Shown in pieces: positions 1-13,510 of a DNA stretch of 64,000 nt. Below the pieces are notes generated by a model. That model was not told where the DNA came from. It saw only the letters and a list, made by a program, of their open reading frames with translations, and ran no database searches. The translations under genes were made by a program, and so were the position numbers. Origin of the DNA: Chamaelirium japonicum (taxonomy: Eukaryota; Streptophyta; Magnoliopsida; Liliales; Melanthiaceae); NCBI GenBank assembly GCA_947650365.1, contig OX393557.1, positions 28,665,740 to 28,729,739 on the forward strand. The letters are read 5' to 3'. The number at the start of each line of letters is the position of its first letter. Within the stretch, counting starts at the first letter, position 1.

Positions 1-840
1 GCCACATCATCATCCATCGGACGGGGGTTGAAGCTCCAGCGTTCTCCGTCGCCAGCAAAGGGAGCCGCCGGATTCCGTGTCTGGAACTTCGCGGATGTTA
101 AGTACTTAAATAATACATTTTATTTCCTATTTTCTACTACATTATCGTCGCTTTCCTATGTAAAACTTTTCATATACACGTAAAGTGCATCATTTTCTTT
201 ACATCACTGCATAATACACTTTCATACGAACACAGTGATATATTAGTTTGCACTCATATGCTACATGTATGAAACGTACGAAGCTCGATAGTCCAAATTA
301 TCCTTTTTATTGATAATTGTATGGGACCTAATACGCGTCATTTCATATGTAATTTTTAGAAAATTGATCTGGTTCTCGAGGCAGCTAGCTTAAGGACATC
401 GTGATTAAGCGGTAGATATTCTCATGGGGATTCAATAGAGGATGCACAACTTGTTTGACGGTCTTTCTGAAGAACAACAAAGAAAAGGATAATTCCAATA
501 TTCAGCGGAGAAATGACTTACCGGGCGGATGCATCGTGTGATACGAACCGGAGGAGAACCCAGAGCATGTTAAAGAGCTTAATGGAGTGTGATGTTGGCT
601 TGCAAATGTGGCACGGATAAAACTCTAGTGCCCCAATCTATCTCTCTCTTATGGGCTCTACTTCTTTCTTTCTTTCTTTATCATGCCAACTTTATTTCTT
701 TCCATTTTCCATATACATATTTTTTCCTTAATTTTTGATTTATTTATTTATTTTTCTTTATTTATTAATTCCTTAAACTTTCTCTTCATCTCTTTTGGTT
801 CCCATCTTTTCCTTCTTTATCTCTCGCTTAAAGCTAGGGT
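1..840. other. Unassigned stretch at the left edge
   Basis: I recognise no gene here. The first ~105 bases are GC-rich and open in more than one frame on both strands, then give way to AT-rich intron-like DNA, so an exon end cut by the window edge is possible but unproven. The remainder is AT-rich, with T-rich low-complexity sequence at 660-840. Confidence 0.3.
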
Positions 841-901
841 CATGCAAACAAAACCCATGCATGGCACTTTTTCTCTCTTAAATACTAATACAAATAAAAC
901 C

Positions 902-1060
902 CATGCATCTAGGGGTGGCAATGGGTCAGGTCGTGTCGGGTTCGTGTCGTGTCGTGTCCAAAAACCCTAAACCCGGACCCGCTAATAAACGGGTAGACAC
1001 AATAAGACCCGGTAAGACCCATTTACCACACGGGTCTATTCAGTTGACCCGATCCGACCC
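902..1060 (+). mobile_element. Truncated hAT-like element, left end only
   Basis: The sequence CATGCATC (902-909) followed by TAGGGGTGGCAAT at 910 is the same target duplication and terminus as in the two fuller copies to the right. This copy runs through degenerate GGGTC/GACCC subterminal repeats and breaks near 1060, where it joins flanking sequence that also occurs at 855 and 1975. It is a by-product of the local tandem duplication. Confidence 0.6.
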
Positions 1061-1113
1061 ATGCATGGCACTTTTTCTCTCTTAAATACTAATACAAATA
1101 AAACCCATGCATC

Positions 1114-1581
1114 TAGGGGTGGCAATGGGTCGGGTCGTGTCGGGTTCGTGTCGTGTCGTGTCCAAAACCCCTAGACCCGGACCCGACCCGTTTAGCTAAT
1201 CGTGTCTAGATCCTAAACCCGTACCCGACCCGCTAATAAACGGGTAGACACGATAAGACCCGGTAAGACCCGTTTACCACACGGGTCTATTCAGTTGACC
1301 CGATCAGACCCAATCCGACTCGACCCGACCTGACCCGAAAGATCCGCTGGTATTATATATTGTAGTATCAGATTGCGGGTAGACCCGACCCGACACGACC
1401 CCTTGCATACTAAACGGGTGTTCCCGGGTCTACCGTGTCCAGACCCTAAACCCGGACCTGACCCGTTTATTAAACGGGTCTATCGTGTCGACCCGAACCC
1501 GTTTTGCCCTGACTCAGACCCACTAACTTCGTGTCGGGTCGTGACGGGTCTGCCGTGTTGGGTCCGAAATTGCCAGCCCTA
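1114..1581 (+). mobile_element. Non-autonomous hAT-like element, copy 1
   Basis: A 468-bp element begins TAGGGGTGGCAAT and ends ATTGCCAGCCCTA, a 13-bp terminal inverted repeat with one mismatch. It is flanked by a perfect 8-bp direct repeat CATGCATC (1106-1113 and 1582-1589), the target duplication expected of the hAT superfamily. The interior is filled with degenerate GGGTCGGGTC/GACCCGACCC subterminal repeats in both orientations and has no coding capacity, so movement would need a transposase from elsewhere. Confidence 0.8.
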
Positions 1582-1603
1582 CATGCATCCGATCATGCAA
1601 TTC

Positions 1604-1605
<2 letters not shown>

Positions 1606-1672
<67 letters not shown>
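1606..1672. repeat. (CT)n microsatellite
   Basis: About 33 CT repeats just right of hAT copy 1. The paralogous position in the second duplicate (2503-2522) has only about 10 repeats, so the tract changed length after the duplication. Confidence 0.95.
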
Positions 1673-1675
<3 letters not shown>

Positions 1676-2030
1676 ATATTTAATTCTTCATTAATTCTCT
1701 TTATTCTACCCATGCATGTATGATCTCATCTCTTCAAGCCCCTCTAATCTATGATCACAACCATTCAATGACCCAATAAACTCATATCTACCATCCAATC
1801 TAACCCATGCATGAATACAGCCATGCACCCAACAATTCCATCATAGCCAACCCATGTGCATGCATGTACGCCACACACCCTCTTCAAACCCATCTCTTTA
1901 CTTTAATGGGTAGACACGATAAGACCCGGTAAGACCCGTTTACCACACGGGTCTATTCAGTTGACCCGATCCAACCCATGCATGGCACTTTTTCTCTCTT
2001 AAATACTAATACAAATAAAACCCATGCATC

Positions 2031-2479
2031 TAGGGGTGGCAATGGGTCGGGTCGTGTCGGATTCGTGTCGTGTCCAAAACCTCTAGACCCGGACCCGACC
2101 CGTTTAGCTAATCGTGTCTAGATCGTAAACCCGTACCCGACCCGCTAATAAACGGGTAGACACGATAAGACCCGGTAAGACCCGTTTACCACACGGGTCT
2201 ATTCAGTTGACCCGATCCGACCCAATCCGACTCGACCCGACCTGACCCGAAAGATCCGCTGGTATTATATATTGTAGTATCAGATTGCAGGTAGATCCGA
2301 CCCGACACGACCCCTTGCATACTAAACAGGTCTTCCCGGGTCTACCGTGTCCAGACCCTAAACCCGGAGCCGACCCGTTTATTAAACGGGTCTATCGTGT
2401 CAACCCGAACCCGTTTAGCCCTGACCCAGACCCACTAACTTCGTGTCGGGTCGTGTCGGGTTCGAAATTGCCAGCCCTA
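2031..2479 (+). mobile_element. Non-autonomous hAT-like element, copy 2
   Basis: A 449-bp near-copy of the element at 1114, with the same termini and the same flanking CATGCATC repeats (2023-2030 and 2480-2487). Because host flanks on both sides are also shared with copy 1, this is a segmental tandem duplication with an offset of 917 bp and not a second transposition. Confidence 0.8.
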
Positions 2480-2749
2480 CATGCATCCGATCATGCAATT
2501 CAACTCTCTCTCTCTCTCTCTCTTCATATTTAATTCTTCATTAATTCTCTTTATTCTACCCATGCATGTATGATCTCATCTCTTCAAGCCCCTCTAATCT
2601 ATGATCACAACCATTCAATGACCCAATAAACCCATATCTACCATCCAATCTAACCCATGTATGAATACAGCCATGCACCCAACAATTCCATCATAGCCAA
2701 CCCATGTGCATGCATGTACGTCACCCTCTTCAAACCCATCTCTTTACTT

Positions 2750-3360
2750 TAACTACCCAGCCGTGTAGAAACCGAACCCCCTAAAAACATGGCGATCCCC
2801 TCTCCCCCATTTCCTATTTTCTCTCTCTAAATCTCTCAAGATCCCATCTCCTACTTTCTCTCTCTACCCGGCCAACACCAAACCCGTCCGCAACTATCTC
2901 TCTCATAACCACCCACCCTCATCGCAGCCGGATTTCTCTCTCTTCTCTTTTCCCTACTTCTCTCTCTAGTCCGATCGAGGCCGTCCATTTTCCCCTCACA
3001 ATCCCTCATCCTAACTTCTCTCTCTTTACTTATCCGTCCATTATCTATCCACAGCCATGCACGTTCATCTCTTTCTCTCTCTAAATATCTCTCATAGCTG
3101 CCTCCTCTCTCTTTCTAAAAACTGATCATAGCCATCCAGTTTTATCTCTCTCCTCATTCCGAGAATCACTCCCTCTAACCGAACTTCTCTCTCTCTCTTT
3201 CTCTCGGACGTCTCACTCTCTCTCTCTCTCCCCCATTTGATCTCAGCCATGGACTTCCTCATGACCGTCATTTCCTCAGGGCTAGGTCCTCTGGGGTCAG
3301 CGGCTTGGGAAGTTAATATGGGGAAGGAGAACCCATCGCCTTCTTTGAAGGGCGCACAAC
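2750..3360. other. CT-rich non-coding stretch
   Basis: Pyrimidine-rich DNA with many short tctctct runs and scattered phrases such as catagccatcc. No convincing coding sequence. It resembles the interior of the region at 7380-7900 and may be body sequence of a non-autonomous Helitron ending near 3982. Confidence 0.35.
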
Positions 3361-3620
3361 GTGAGCGAGAGAGAGGGGGGGCTCAGGGTAGTGCGAACAG
3401 GGGGCGAACAAAGAAAGAGAGAGAGAGAGAGAGGGAGAGAGAGAGAGAGAGGGAGGGGGGCGCAGGAGAGAGAGAGAGAGATAGAGAGAGAGAGAAATCG
3501 AAGAGAGAGAGAAAGATGAGAGAGAGAGATAAAACGGGGGGGGGGGGGGGGGCGCACAGGGGGCGCAACGTGTGAGAGAGAGAGAGAGAAAGAGAGAGAG
3601 AACGGAAGAGAGAGACAGTG
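3361..3620. repeat. (GA)n-rich low-complexity tract with a poly-G run
   Basis: Imperfect GA repeats for about 260 bp, interrupted by an unbroken G run at about 3536-3552. The open frames across it encode only RE/ER or SL repeats. Confidence 0.9.
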
Positions 3621-3981
3621 AGAAAACAGGGAGAGGGAAACGGGGAATGGGCTGTGCAATTATGGGGGAGTGGGGACCATATGTATAGGTGGCAGCAGTA
3701 GTTTTACATTTAAACCCACAAATATATTATGTAGTTTAATTTTTATAATTTGGTCCTTGCATTCATTTATTTCTTCTCCTCATCAATCCTACCCCTCTAT
3801 CTTATCTCTATTCAATCTCATCTGTTCGTTCTACCCAAATAAATCGCACTCACCCAAATGATTCGTTACGGACGACTGTGATCGAGTCTCCAAGATTATC
3901 CCCCTCCTCTAGATAAATCTGAGTCACTACTTTGTCTCAGTTCATTTGTCCCCCCCACAACCGTCGTCCCTTATTATATAG

Positions 3982-3982
3982 A
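3982..3982 (-). other. Candidate Helitron 5' terminus (minus strand)
   Basis: Read on the minus strand, the sequence at 3982 and leftward is TCTATATAATAAGGGACG, preceded by A. This fits the Helitron 5' TC start at an A/T insertion site. A matching end occurs at 37,138 (TCTATTATAATAAGGAACG). The matching 3' end of this copy was not identified. Confidence 0.35.
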
Positions 3983-3987
3983 TATAT

Positions 3988-4260
3988 GGGGAGGGATACT
4001 CTTATTCATGGCCTCTTACTCATATAGTTACTTATGATCCGGGCCGTCCATTAGATCCCAATGTACGGTTCGGATTAGATGGGGAGTTAAAATAATGGTG
4101 TCCGCATTAAATTCCCGTATTAAAAGCCCGCATTTAATGCAGACACCATTGCATGCTTTAACTCCCCATCTAATCTGAACCATACGTCAGGATCTAAAGG
4201 ACAGCCCGGATCATAGGTAACTATATGAGTAAGAGGCAATGAGTAAGAGTATCCCTCCCC
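3988..4260. mobile_element. Foldback MITE, family A
   Basis: A 273-bp near-palindrome. The left arm starts GGGGAGGGATACTCTTATTC and the right arm ends with its inverse, GAGTAAGAGTATCCCTCCCC. The arms meet near 4120. No coding capacity. It lies in a TA-rich context, and a second member at 56,677 is bounded on both sides by long (TA)n. Confidence 0.8.
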
Positions 4261-4264
4261 TATA

Positions 4265-4361
4265 ACTCCCCATCTAATCCGAACCGTACGTCAGGATCTT
4301 AAGGACAGCCCGGATCATAGATAACTATATGAGTAAGAGGCTATGAGTAAGAGTATCCCAC

Positions 4362-4364
<3 letters not shown>
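4265..4364. mobile_element. Extra right arm of a family A MITE
   Basis: This segment repeats the outer right arm of the preceding element almost exactly and ends in ATCCCACCCC against (TA)n. It has no left arm and is joined to the previous element through TATA, so it is a truncated second copy. Confidence 0.7.

Positions 4365-4434
<70 letters not shown>
4365..4434. repeat. (TA)n tract
   Basis: About 70 bp of pure TA repeat separating a family A arm from a family B MITE. Confidence 0.97.
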
Positions 4435-4437
<3 letters not shown>

Positions 4438-4568
4438 GCATTCTATAATGCGGCATGCGGTACGTGTGGCACTACACCATAGCCTTCTGATGCACGCGTT
4501 GCATGCATGCGATGCACGCAGTGATGCATCAAACGGCTACTATGCGGTGCCGCATTATAGAATGCCCC
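4435..4568. mobile_element. Foldback MITE, family B
   Basis: A 134-bp palindrome. It starts GGGGCATTCTATAATGCGGC and ends GCCGCATTATAGAATGCCCC, with an interior rich in GATGCACG/CGTGCATC motifs. (TA)n lies on both sides. Related copies are at 5306 and 42,090. Confidence 0.85.
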
Positions 4569-4613
4569 TATATATATATATATATATATGGAGAGAGGGA
4601 GAGAGAGAGAAAG

Positions 4614-4740
4614 AGGAATGGTTAGGTGCAGATTGCGATTCGCAGCAGTCCGATGCACCCGCCGCTTGCATCGGATGCACGGAGTGGTGCATCGAACGGC
4701 TGCGGACCACACGGACCTCAGATCGTACCTATGCATCCCT
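4614..4740. mobile_element. Foldback MITE, family C
   Basis: An imperfect palindrome starting ggaatggttaggtgcag and ending ctatgcatccct, with an interior of CCGATGCACCC/GGTGCATC motifs. A better-preserved member is at 9960. It is bounded by (GA)n on the left and (CT)n on the right, so the microsatellite flank here is compound and not pure TA. Confidence 0.7.
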
Positions 4741-4754
4741 CTCTCTCTCTCTAT

Positions 4755-5285
<531 letters not shown>

Positions 5286-5305
5286 AGAGAGAGAGAGAGA
5301 GAAAG

Positions 5306-5451
5306 AGAAATGCTTGAATGCGGCATGCGGTGCGTGCGGCATCGCACCGCAGCCGTGTGATGCACGCGCTGCGTGCATGCGATGCACGCAGCAGTGCATC
5401 ACACGGCTGCGGTGCGATGCCACACGCACCGCATGCCGCAGCATAGCATGC

Positions 5452-5454
<3 letters not shown>
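5306..5454. mobile_element. Foldback MITE, family B copy 2
   Basis: A 149-bp palindrome built on TGCGGCATGCGGTGCGTGCG and its inverse, ending AGCATGCCCC against (TA)n. The left end meets (TA)n(GA)n. It is closely related to 4435 and 42,090. Confidence 0.85.
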
Positions 5455-5502
<48 letters not shown>

Positions 5503-5505
<3 letters not shown>

Positions 5506-5838
5506 GTAATACATTACAGCCGGGTAACGTGCGGCCACCCCCTTCCGGGGTATTTTTGAATTTTTTTTTTTGAGGATTGATCACCCACCCTTGGATAGCA
5601 CACACAAATAATTTTAGCTCGATCCAAGACCTGTAGATCATCCAAATGTGATCAACTTTTATCAGTCGTTCATTTTTGTCGTCATTTTGATAAACACATT
5701 TGGACGGCCTACAGATCTTGAATCGAGCTGAAATTTTTTGTGTGTGCTATCCAAGGGTGGGTGATCAATCCCCAAAAAAAAATTCAAAAATACCCTGGAA
5801 GGGGGTGCCACACGTTACCGGCCGCAATGTATCACTAC
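5503..5838. mobile_element. Foldback MITE, family G
   Basis: A 336-bp near-palindrome. The ends are GTAGTAATACATTACAGCCG and its approximate inverse CGGCCGCAATGTATCACTAC. Arms contain GGATTGATCACCCACCCTTG and inverse. It abuts (TA)n on the left and another foldback on the right, and is unlike the other families in sequence. Confidence 0.75.
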
Positions 5839-5849
5839 TCTATGTATTT

Positions 5850-6225
5850 GGGGCAGGGTTACTCTTACTAATAGAATGGTTACTAATAAAGTTACAAACC
5901 ATCTTTTACCTACCCTAGAGGTTTTAGAATTTGGTGGGGATGTTATCTATGGCAAGTTGATCATCCTCACCAAAAATAAACAAATTCTACAACCTCTAGG
6001 AGCATCAAATGTTAGAAGCTTTATCGATCGTTCATTTTAACATTTAATTTGAATAACAAATTTGATGCCCCAAGATGTTATAGAATTTGATAATTTTTGG
6101 TGAGGATGATCAACTTGCCATAGATAGTATCCCTACCAAGTTTTATCACATTCTGAAACCTCTAGGGTAGATAAAAAACGGTTTCTAACTTCATTAGCAA
6201 GATTCCATTAGTAAAAGTATCCCTC
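5850..6225. mobile_element. Foldback MITE with A-like ends and a D/F-like core
   Basis: A 376-bp element. Its left end GGGCAGGGTTACTCTTACTA resembles family A termini and the right end TAGTAAAAGTATCCCTC is the inverse. Its interior has the inner hairpin arrangement of families D to F (CTAGAGGTTTTAGAATTTGG, GTTGATCATCC). (TA)n follows on the right. Confidence 0.7.
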
Positions 6226-6240
6226 ATATATATATATATA

Positions 6241-6880
6241 CTAGTGCATGCCCGTGCCTGTCGGCACTGCAGCGGGCCGCTTTCGGCGGCAACACACCTG
6301 TCAACAATGCAACGGACCGCCTTCGGCAGCAAAACACCCCCCGGGCATCACCACCCCCACCCCCTCCCCCACTGTCGTATGCGACGATAACACACTTGAC
6401 CGCCTTAAGCATGCTCATGCCGATTGGCACGAAGTGGGAGCCTTCGGTGCGACGACAACACACTTGGCCGTCGGCACTGCAGCGGGCCGCATTCGGTGGC
6501 AATACACTTGTCAGGCCGTCTTCGGCGACAAGACACCCCCCAACTGACACGAAGCGGGCAACCACCACCCCACCCCCCAACCCCGAATCCAAATCTTCTA
6601 TACTATTTATCTGTACCCCAAATCACAGTCGTCCGTTGCACCCATACCCAACCCGTGCATCGCACTCAGTCCGAATCGACAGGTAAAGAAACAAATATGA
6701 TTGGCCCTCCAATGATCTACCCAACATCCGATCATAGTATGCGATGGGTTCAATAGACGCCTGTGATCAGGACACCCATGATGATGAGCTGCAACGAAAG
6801 ATAAAATAAAAAATAAATAAAAAATTAAATATTTAAACGGATCTTATTGGGTCTTAGCGGATTTACCCGTTTTTTTAAAA
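6241..6880 (-). mobile_element. Probable non-autonomous Helitron, 3' end at 6241
   Basis: On the minus strand the sequence ends GTGCC-GACA-GGCAC, then GGGCATGCA, then CTAG followed by T. That is a short perfect hairpin nine bases before a CTRR terminus at an A/T site, the Helitron 3' signature. The interior is GC-rich, with repeats of GTCGGCACTGCAGCGGGCCG and CTTCGGCGGCAACAC. The 5' end was not located, so the right boundary is arbitrary. Confidence 0.45.
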
Positions 6881-6884
6881 GGTT

Positions 6885-7039
6885 AGTGCATGTGCTCGTC
6901 GGCACTGCAGCAGGCCGTCTTCGGTGCCAACACACTTGAACATCTTTGGCAACAAAACACTTTCAACGACAACAATGACATTCATAGGGACACCCATTTT
7001 CTCACCCGTGCCGATTCGCACGAAGTTAGCGCTTTCGTT
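6885..7039 (-). mobile_element. Second Helitron-like 3' end of the same family
   Basis: The sequence from 6885 repeats the terminal region of the element at 6241 (TTAGTGCATG, then GTCGGCACTGCAGCAGGCCG), giving a minus-strand CTAA end. The hairpin stem is shorter, and the base after CTAA is C, not T, so the copy is eroded. The family is interrupted by a hAT MITE at 7040. Confidence 0.35.
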
Positions 7040-7172
7040 TAGGGATGGCAACGGTGCGGTTTCGGTGCGGTTTTGGGCAAAACCGAAATTGCACCGCAAC
7101 ACCGAAACCGCACCGCACCGCGATGGTATACCATATGTAAAACCAACCCAACATGATCCATTGCCACCCCTA
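7040..7172. mobile_element. Small hAT-like MITE
   Basis: A 133-bp element beginning TAGGGATGGCAACGG and ending TTGCCACCCCTA, the same terminal motif as the elements at 1114 and 2031. The interior is a palindrome of CGGTGCGGTTTCGG and inverse. No intact 8-bp target duplication is visible, so this is an older copy. Confidence 0.6.
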
Positions 7173-7179
7173 CACATAC

Positions 7180-9262
<2,083 letters not shown>

Positions 9263-9272
9263 TCTCTCTCTC

Positions 9273-10101
<829 letters not shown>

Positions 10102-10181
<80 letters not shown>
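10102..10181. repeat. (TA)n tract abutting the transposase gene
   Basis: About 80 bp of pure TA repeat. Its right edge is the point where the minus-strand transposase reading frame stops making sense. Confidence 0.97.
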
Positions 10182-10184
<3 letters not shown>

Positions 10185-11304
10185 TGTACTTGCACCTATT
10201 GTAATCACATTCGAAGCTTTCTTGCTGTAATTTCAATTGGGTCAAATGTTTGATCTCATTTTGCCCTATATGCCACATGCAAAATCGATGTATGGTGTTA
10301 GGAAAAATTTTCTGAATAGCTTTTGCCATTTTATTGCATTGATCCGTGATGATTGAAATAGGTCTTTTACCCCACATCGCCTTCAACCAAGTCTCAAACA
10401 ACCATACAAATGTATTTTCAGTTTCGTCGGCCAACAATGCACAACTGAACAAGATAGATTGTTTATGGTGGTTGACCCCCGTGAATGGAGCAAATGGCAT
10501 TGAAAAACTATTAGTTCTATAAGTCGTGTCAAATACAACAACATCTCTGAAATATTGATAGGACATTCTCGATCTACTGTCCACCCAAAATATACTCCTC
10601 ATTCTATACTCTTCATCAATTTCAACTTCATAAAAAAATCCATCGTCTTTGACACGTTTGTCCATAAAACCCCTCACAATATTGATACATTCATGTCCTA
10701 TATTATTCTTACGAATATTTTTTAGGTAACTTCGAGTGTCTTGTGGGGTAACTATCATATTTTCGTTCATATCCAATGTGGTTAAAGTTGATGCAATCTG
10801 TGAGGGCCTCATAGTCTGATGGAAGCTGTGAATTAACGACTTCGTTGCAGCTGACATTCTTTTATGAGAGCGTATCTTTGCAGTCTTCGATGGTGTAACC
10901 AAAGCATGCGTGTGCTCTTCGACAAAATATTTTACAATCCATACATTAGCTTCTGTCAAACTAATCCCCATCATTGCTTTGCAACCTTCTCTAATTTCTC
11001 GCCGTGGATTTAGTATGAGTTCCATTCGCCGTTTGTCTTTTCCTTTAAATCCTTCTTTTGCACATAAAAACCTTCGAGCTGTAATGCATTTTCTTGGACC
11101 GGAGCGATAAATCTTGCCCTTTCGTACACCAAAGCCCGTTCTTTTAGCATACATATTGTAGAACTGATATACATCTTCCTCTGATTTAAATGTCATACCG
11201 ATGTATGGATTACATTGATCGGATTCAAAGTCGACATGTGCACTCCCATCCCCTTCATCAATTTCTTCATCTGCATCCATCCATACATTTGTCACCCTCT
11301 TCAT
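10182..11304 (-). pseudogene. FAR1/FHY3-type Mutator-like transposase, 3' truncated
   Basis: About 370 meaningful residues follow the ATG at 11,302-11,304. An acidic start is followed by the FAR1 DNA-binding domain (about residues 33-125, NPYIGMTFKSEEDVYQFYN to the HTHAL motif). The MULE DDE domain follows, with the first Asp in VVVFDTTYRTNSF and the second in IITDQ, then HRFCMWHI. The frame then runs into (TA)n, so the catalytic Glu region, SWIM zinc finger and C-terminus are missing. The TDQ motif continues CNKMAK where the sister copy at 27,207 has DAAIGN, suggesting further decay. It is a transposase relic and not a host FAR1 regulator, because its element end is visible at 13,454. No rest of the gene was found to the left. 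Confidence 0.85.
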
Positions 11305-11800
11305 TACTTAGATCCAAGCCAATACTTTCTTCAATTACATCCGCATCATTTCTGCAATTCTCCATATCCATCTGACTATCCATTAATTAACTTCTGCAAA
11401 ATGAAATACAAAACACAATGACCAAATGACAAGAAAACATAATAGTGTTGAAAAAATTGCATAGACATTAAGATATTGGATGCTACACGTCATGTCATTA
11501 AGAACTGAACTGAGAAGTTGGGTCGGGCTTGTTGGTCTCCCTTCCTCCCTCCCTCCCTCCCTCCCTTGTGCACGCCTATGATGTCTGTAGAAACCCAATG
11601 TCTGTGATAATGGATTATTCAAGATCAAGAGATAGCTTCACAGGGCATAAAGTTTGAACAGTCCAAAAGTAAAAAAAAAAATCATATTGTATTTTCCATT
11701 AAGGAGATAATTTAAAACATGAAAGAGGAATATCTGATCAGATAGTAAATGAATAAGCTATAATAGCAGGGACATTGATTAGAAAGGAGGGAGGAGAAAT
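11305..11800. other. Region upstream of the truncated transposase
   Basis: The start codon of the minus-strand transposase is at 11,304, so this is its 5' side. It contains a (CCCT)n-like run at 11,541-11,566 and otherwise AT-rich DNA. No promoter motif could be assigned with confidence. Confidence 0.4.
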
Positions 11801-11803
11801 GGA

Positions 11804-12245
11804 GTGGAAAAAAGGGGATTTAGCCCACGCTACTTGCTCAACACTTTGAAAAATTACCTAAAATCTCATTGGGGGTATTACAACATCATTCTACAATCTG
11901 TTTATTTCCTAATGCCTTTTGTAAGCGTATCAGACATTAGATCCATGGAGCTGACCAATGCTGAGTATTTGCTTCATAACTTTTGGAAGATTACGAAGAA
12001 AGACTATGCTTACGTTTTTTAATGCTTATCATCCTCGGATGGTCAAAGTGAGGTGGTAAACATGAGCCTAGGAAATCGGTTACGATGTTTAGTCGGTGAT
12101 CATGTCATGACTTGGGATCGGATTTTTCCGATGACTGAATCCACCTATAACAACTCAGTAAATCGATCGACCGGGATATCTCCATTCAAGATTGTGCTAG
12201 GAATTAAGCCACGCCAGCCTATGATTTGGTTCATTTGCCGATGAC
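11804..12245 (+). pseudogene. Ty3/gypsy integrase fragment
   Basis: The clearest part is at 12,040-12,240, encoding DGQSEVVNMSLGNRLRCLVG, then TYNNSVNRSTGISPFKIVLG and KPRQP. This matches the end of the gypsy integrase core and its GPY-side tail. The preceding segment (FWKITKKDYAYVF then NAYHP) fits the same domain only if the frame is shifted near 12,020. No LTRs, RT or RNase H are nearby, so it is an isolated relic. Confidence 0.75.
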
Positions 12246-13000
12246 GAAAATTTCGATTTCGGCCCCTAAAAAACCCGGCATGATTCGCGAAATATCACGA
12301 TATTCGCAAATTATGCCATTTTGGTGCATGAAAAGAAGAAATGTTTCGATTTTTTGAACCTTGGCTGCAGATTAGCTGCTAGCAGCATTATTACTAAGTC
12401 ACAGTCTAGAACTGATCTGATTATTGCAGTTCTTCCTGGACTGCAATACTCAGTTCAGAACTGAGCTGACTATTGGATGCTACAATCACAGTCACAGTCA
12501 AGAACTGAACTGAACTGAGTATTGGGTGCCTCGGGTGCTAGCAAGCAAACAGAACACAAGAAAAAATTTGCGGGGGCGACTAGAAGGTTCGCTCGACTAA
12601 TCAGGTACAGAGTCTGCGAGCAAGAGGTTTGGGGAATTCGCCCAATTGAATCGGGGGTTGGATGTACGATCAGCGGTCAACGAGGAGTACTCTTTTTGTA
12701 CGACTTCTCTCATATAGAGGAGGAGTTGTGTAGCTCTAGGGTTTGGGGCATACAACAAGACCACTGCTACGATGACGGGGAGAGAACTGAACTGAGTATT
12801 GGATGTACAATCACAGTCACAGTCCACGGTGGTGGTTACAGTCTACGGCGGTGTTTGATTGTACATCCAATACCCGTTACCAGAACTGAACTGAGCGGTA
12901 AAGAGGGCGGGGGCCAAAAAAATTTTGATCGGTATTTAGGATTACAGAGCAATAGTATTTAGGATTACAGAGCCCAAAAAAATTTTGATTCATTTCTAAC
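12246..13000. other. Non-coding interior of the truncated Mutator-like element
   Basis: The phrase agaactgaactgagtattgg recurs several times between 12,390 and 12,900, often with cacagtcacagtc, making a loose dispersed internal repeat. No conserved protein is seen. By position it lies between the transposase start and the GC-rich end repeats. Confidence 0.4.
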
Positions 13001-13002
13001 CG

Positions 13003-13290
13003 GAGCGGTGAAGAGGGCAGGGGCCGGCCGGCTTGTTCTTGGCCGGAGCGGTGAAGAGGGCGGGGGCTCGGTCAGATCTTGGCCGGAGCTGTGAAGAGGG
13101 TGGGGGCCCGGTCAGATCTTGGCCGGAGCTGTGAAGATGGCGGGGGCCCGGTCAGATCTTGGCCGGTGAAGAGGGCGGCGGCGGGGCGCTTGTTCGATCT
13201 TGGCCGACGCGGTGAAGAGGGCGATTGTTCTTGGCCGGCGCAGTGAAGAGAGCGAGGGCCCGGCTTGATTTTGGCGGCGGTGGAGAGGGC
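13003..13290. repeat. GC-rich ~40-bp tandem repeats (subterminal)
   Basis: About seven imperfect units of the type GGCCGGAGCGGTGAAGAGGG followed by CGGGGGCTCGGTCAGATCTT. The array sits about 160 bp inside the element end at 13,454. Comparable GC-rich arrays lie inside both terminal repeats of the 8-kb element at 25,971, suggesting a shared terminal architecture. Confidence 0.85.
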
Positions 13291-13404
13291 GCGGGTGAGG
13301 AGGAGGGAAGGTGAGATCGGGGTTAGAGAGAGGGGCCGGGGTTGAGTGGGGTAATTAATAGTGCAGCTGTGGATGATCATCAGGGACACGTGGCAGCATC
13401 ATAG

Positions 13405-13452
13405 GTTGAGGTGCAGCATTGAGGCTGGACCTCAGGTCCAGGTTCCCCACGC

Positions 13453-13454
<2 letters not shown>
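13405..13454. repeat. Surviving terminal end of the truncated FAR1-type element
   Basis: The sequence, read inward on the minus strand from 13,454, begins GGGCGTGGGGAACCTGGACC and continues TGAGGTCCAGCCTCAATGCT. The foldback at 55,948 begins GGGGACGGGGAGCCTGGACC and continues TCAGGTGCAGCGTGAATGCT, a clear match over about 45 bp. Pure (TA)n begins at 13,455. Confidence 0.7.

Positions 13455-13507
<53 letters not shown>

Positions 13508-13510
<3 letters not shown>

Larger units (their letters stand above)
1055..2750. repeat. Tandem duplication, 917-bp offset
   Basis: The segment from about 1055 to 1905 recurs from about 1972 to 2750 with scattered substitutions, including unique flanks on both sides of the hAT element. 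The inner junction near 1908 fuses right-hand flank (ctttactttaa) directly to internal hAT sequence (tgggtagacacg), whereas the second copy continues into a different flank. This indicates illegitimate or unequal recombination using the GGGTC repeats. Confidence 0.75.

Noticed and set aside
3237..3659. Frames rich in RERERE or SLSLSL (also at 36,571-37,044 and 39,573-40,139 minus)
   Set aside because: They are (GA)n/(CT)n microsatellite translations. The minus frame over 39,573-40,139 is the shadow of the WUN1-like gene.
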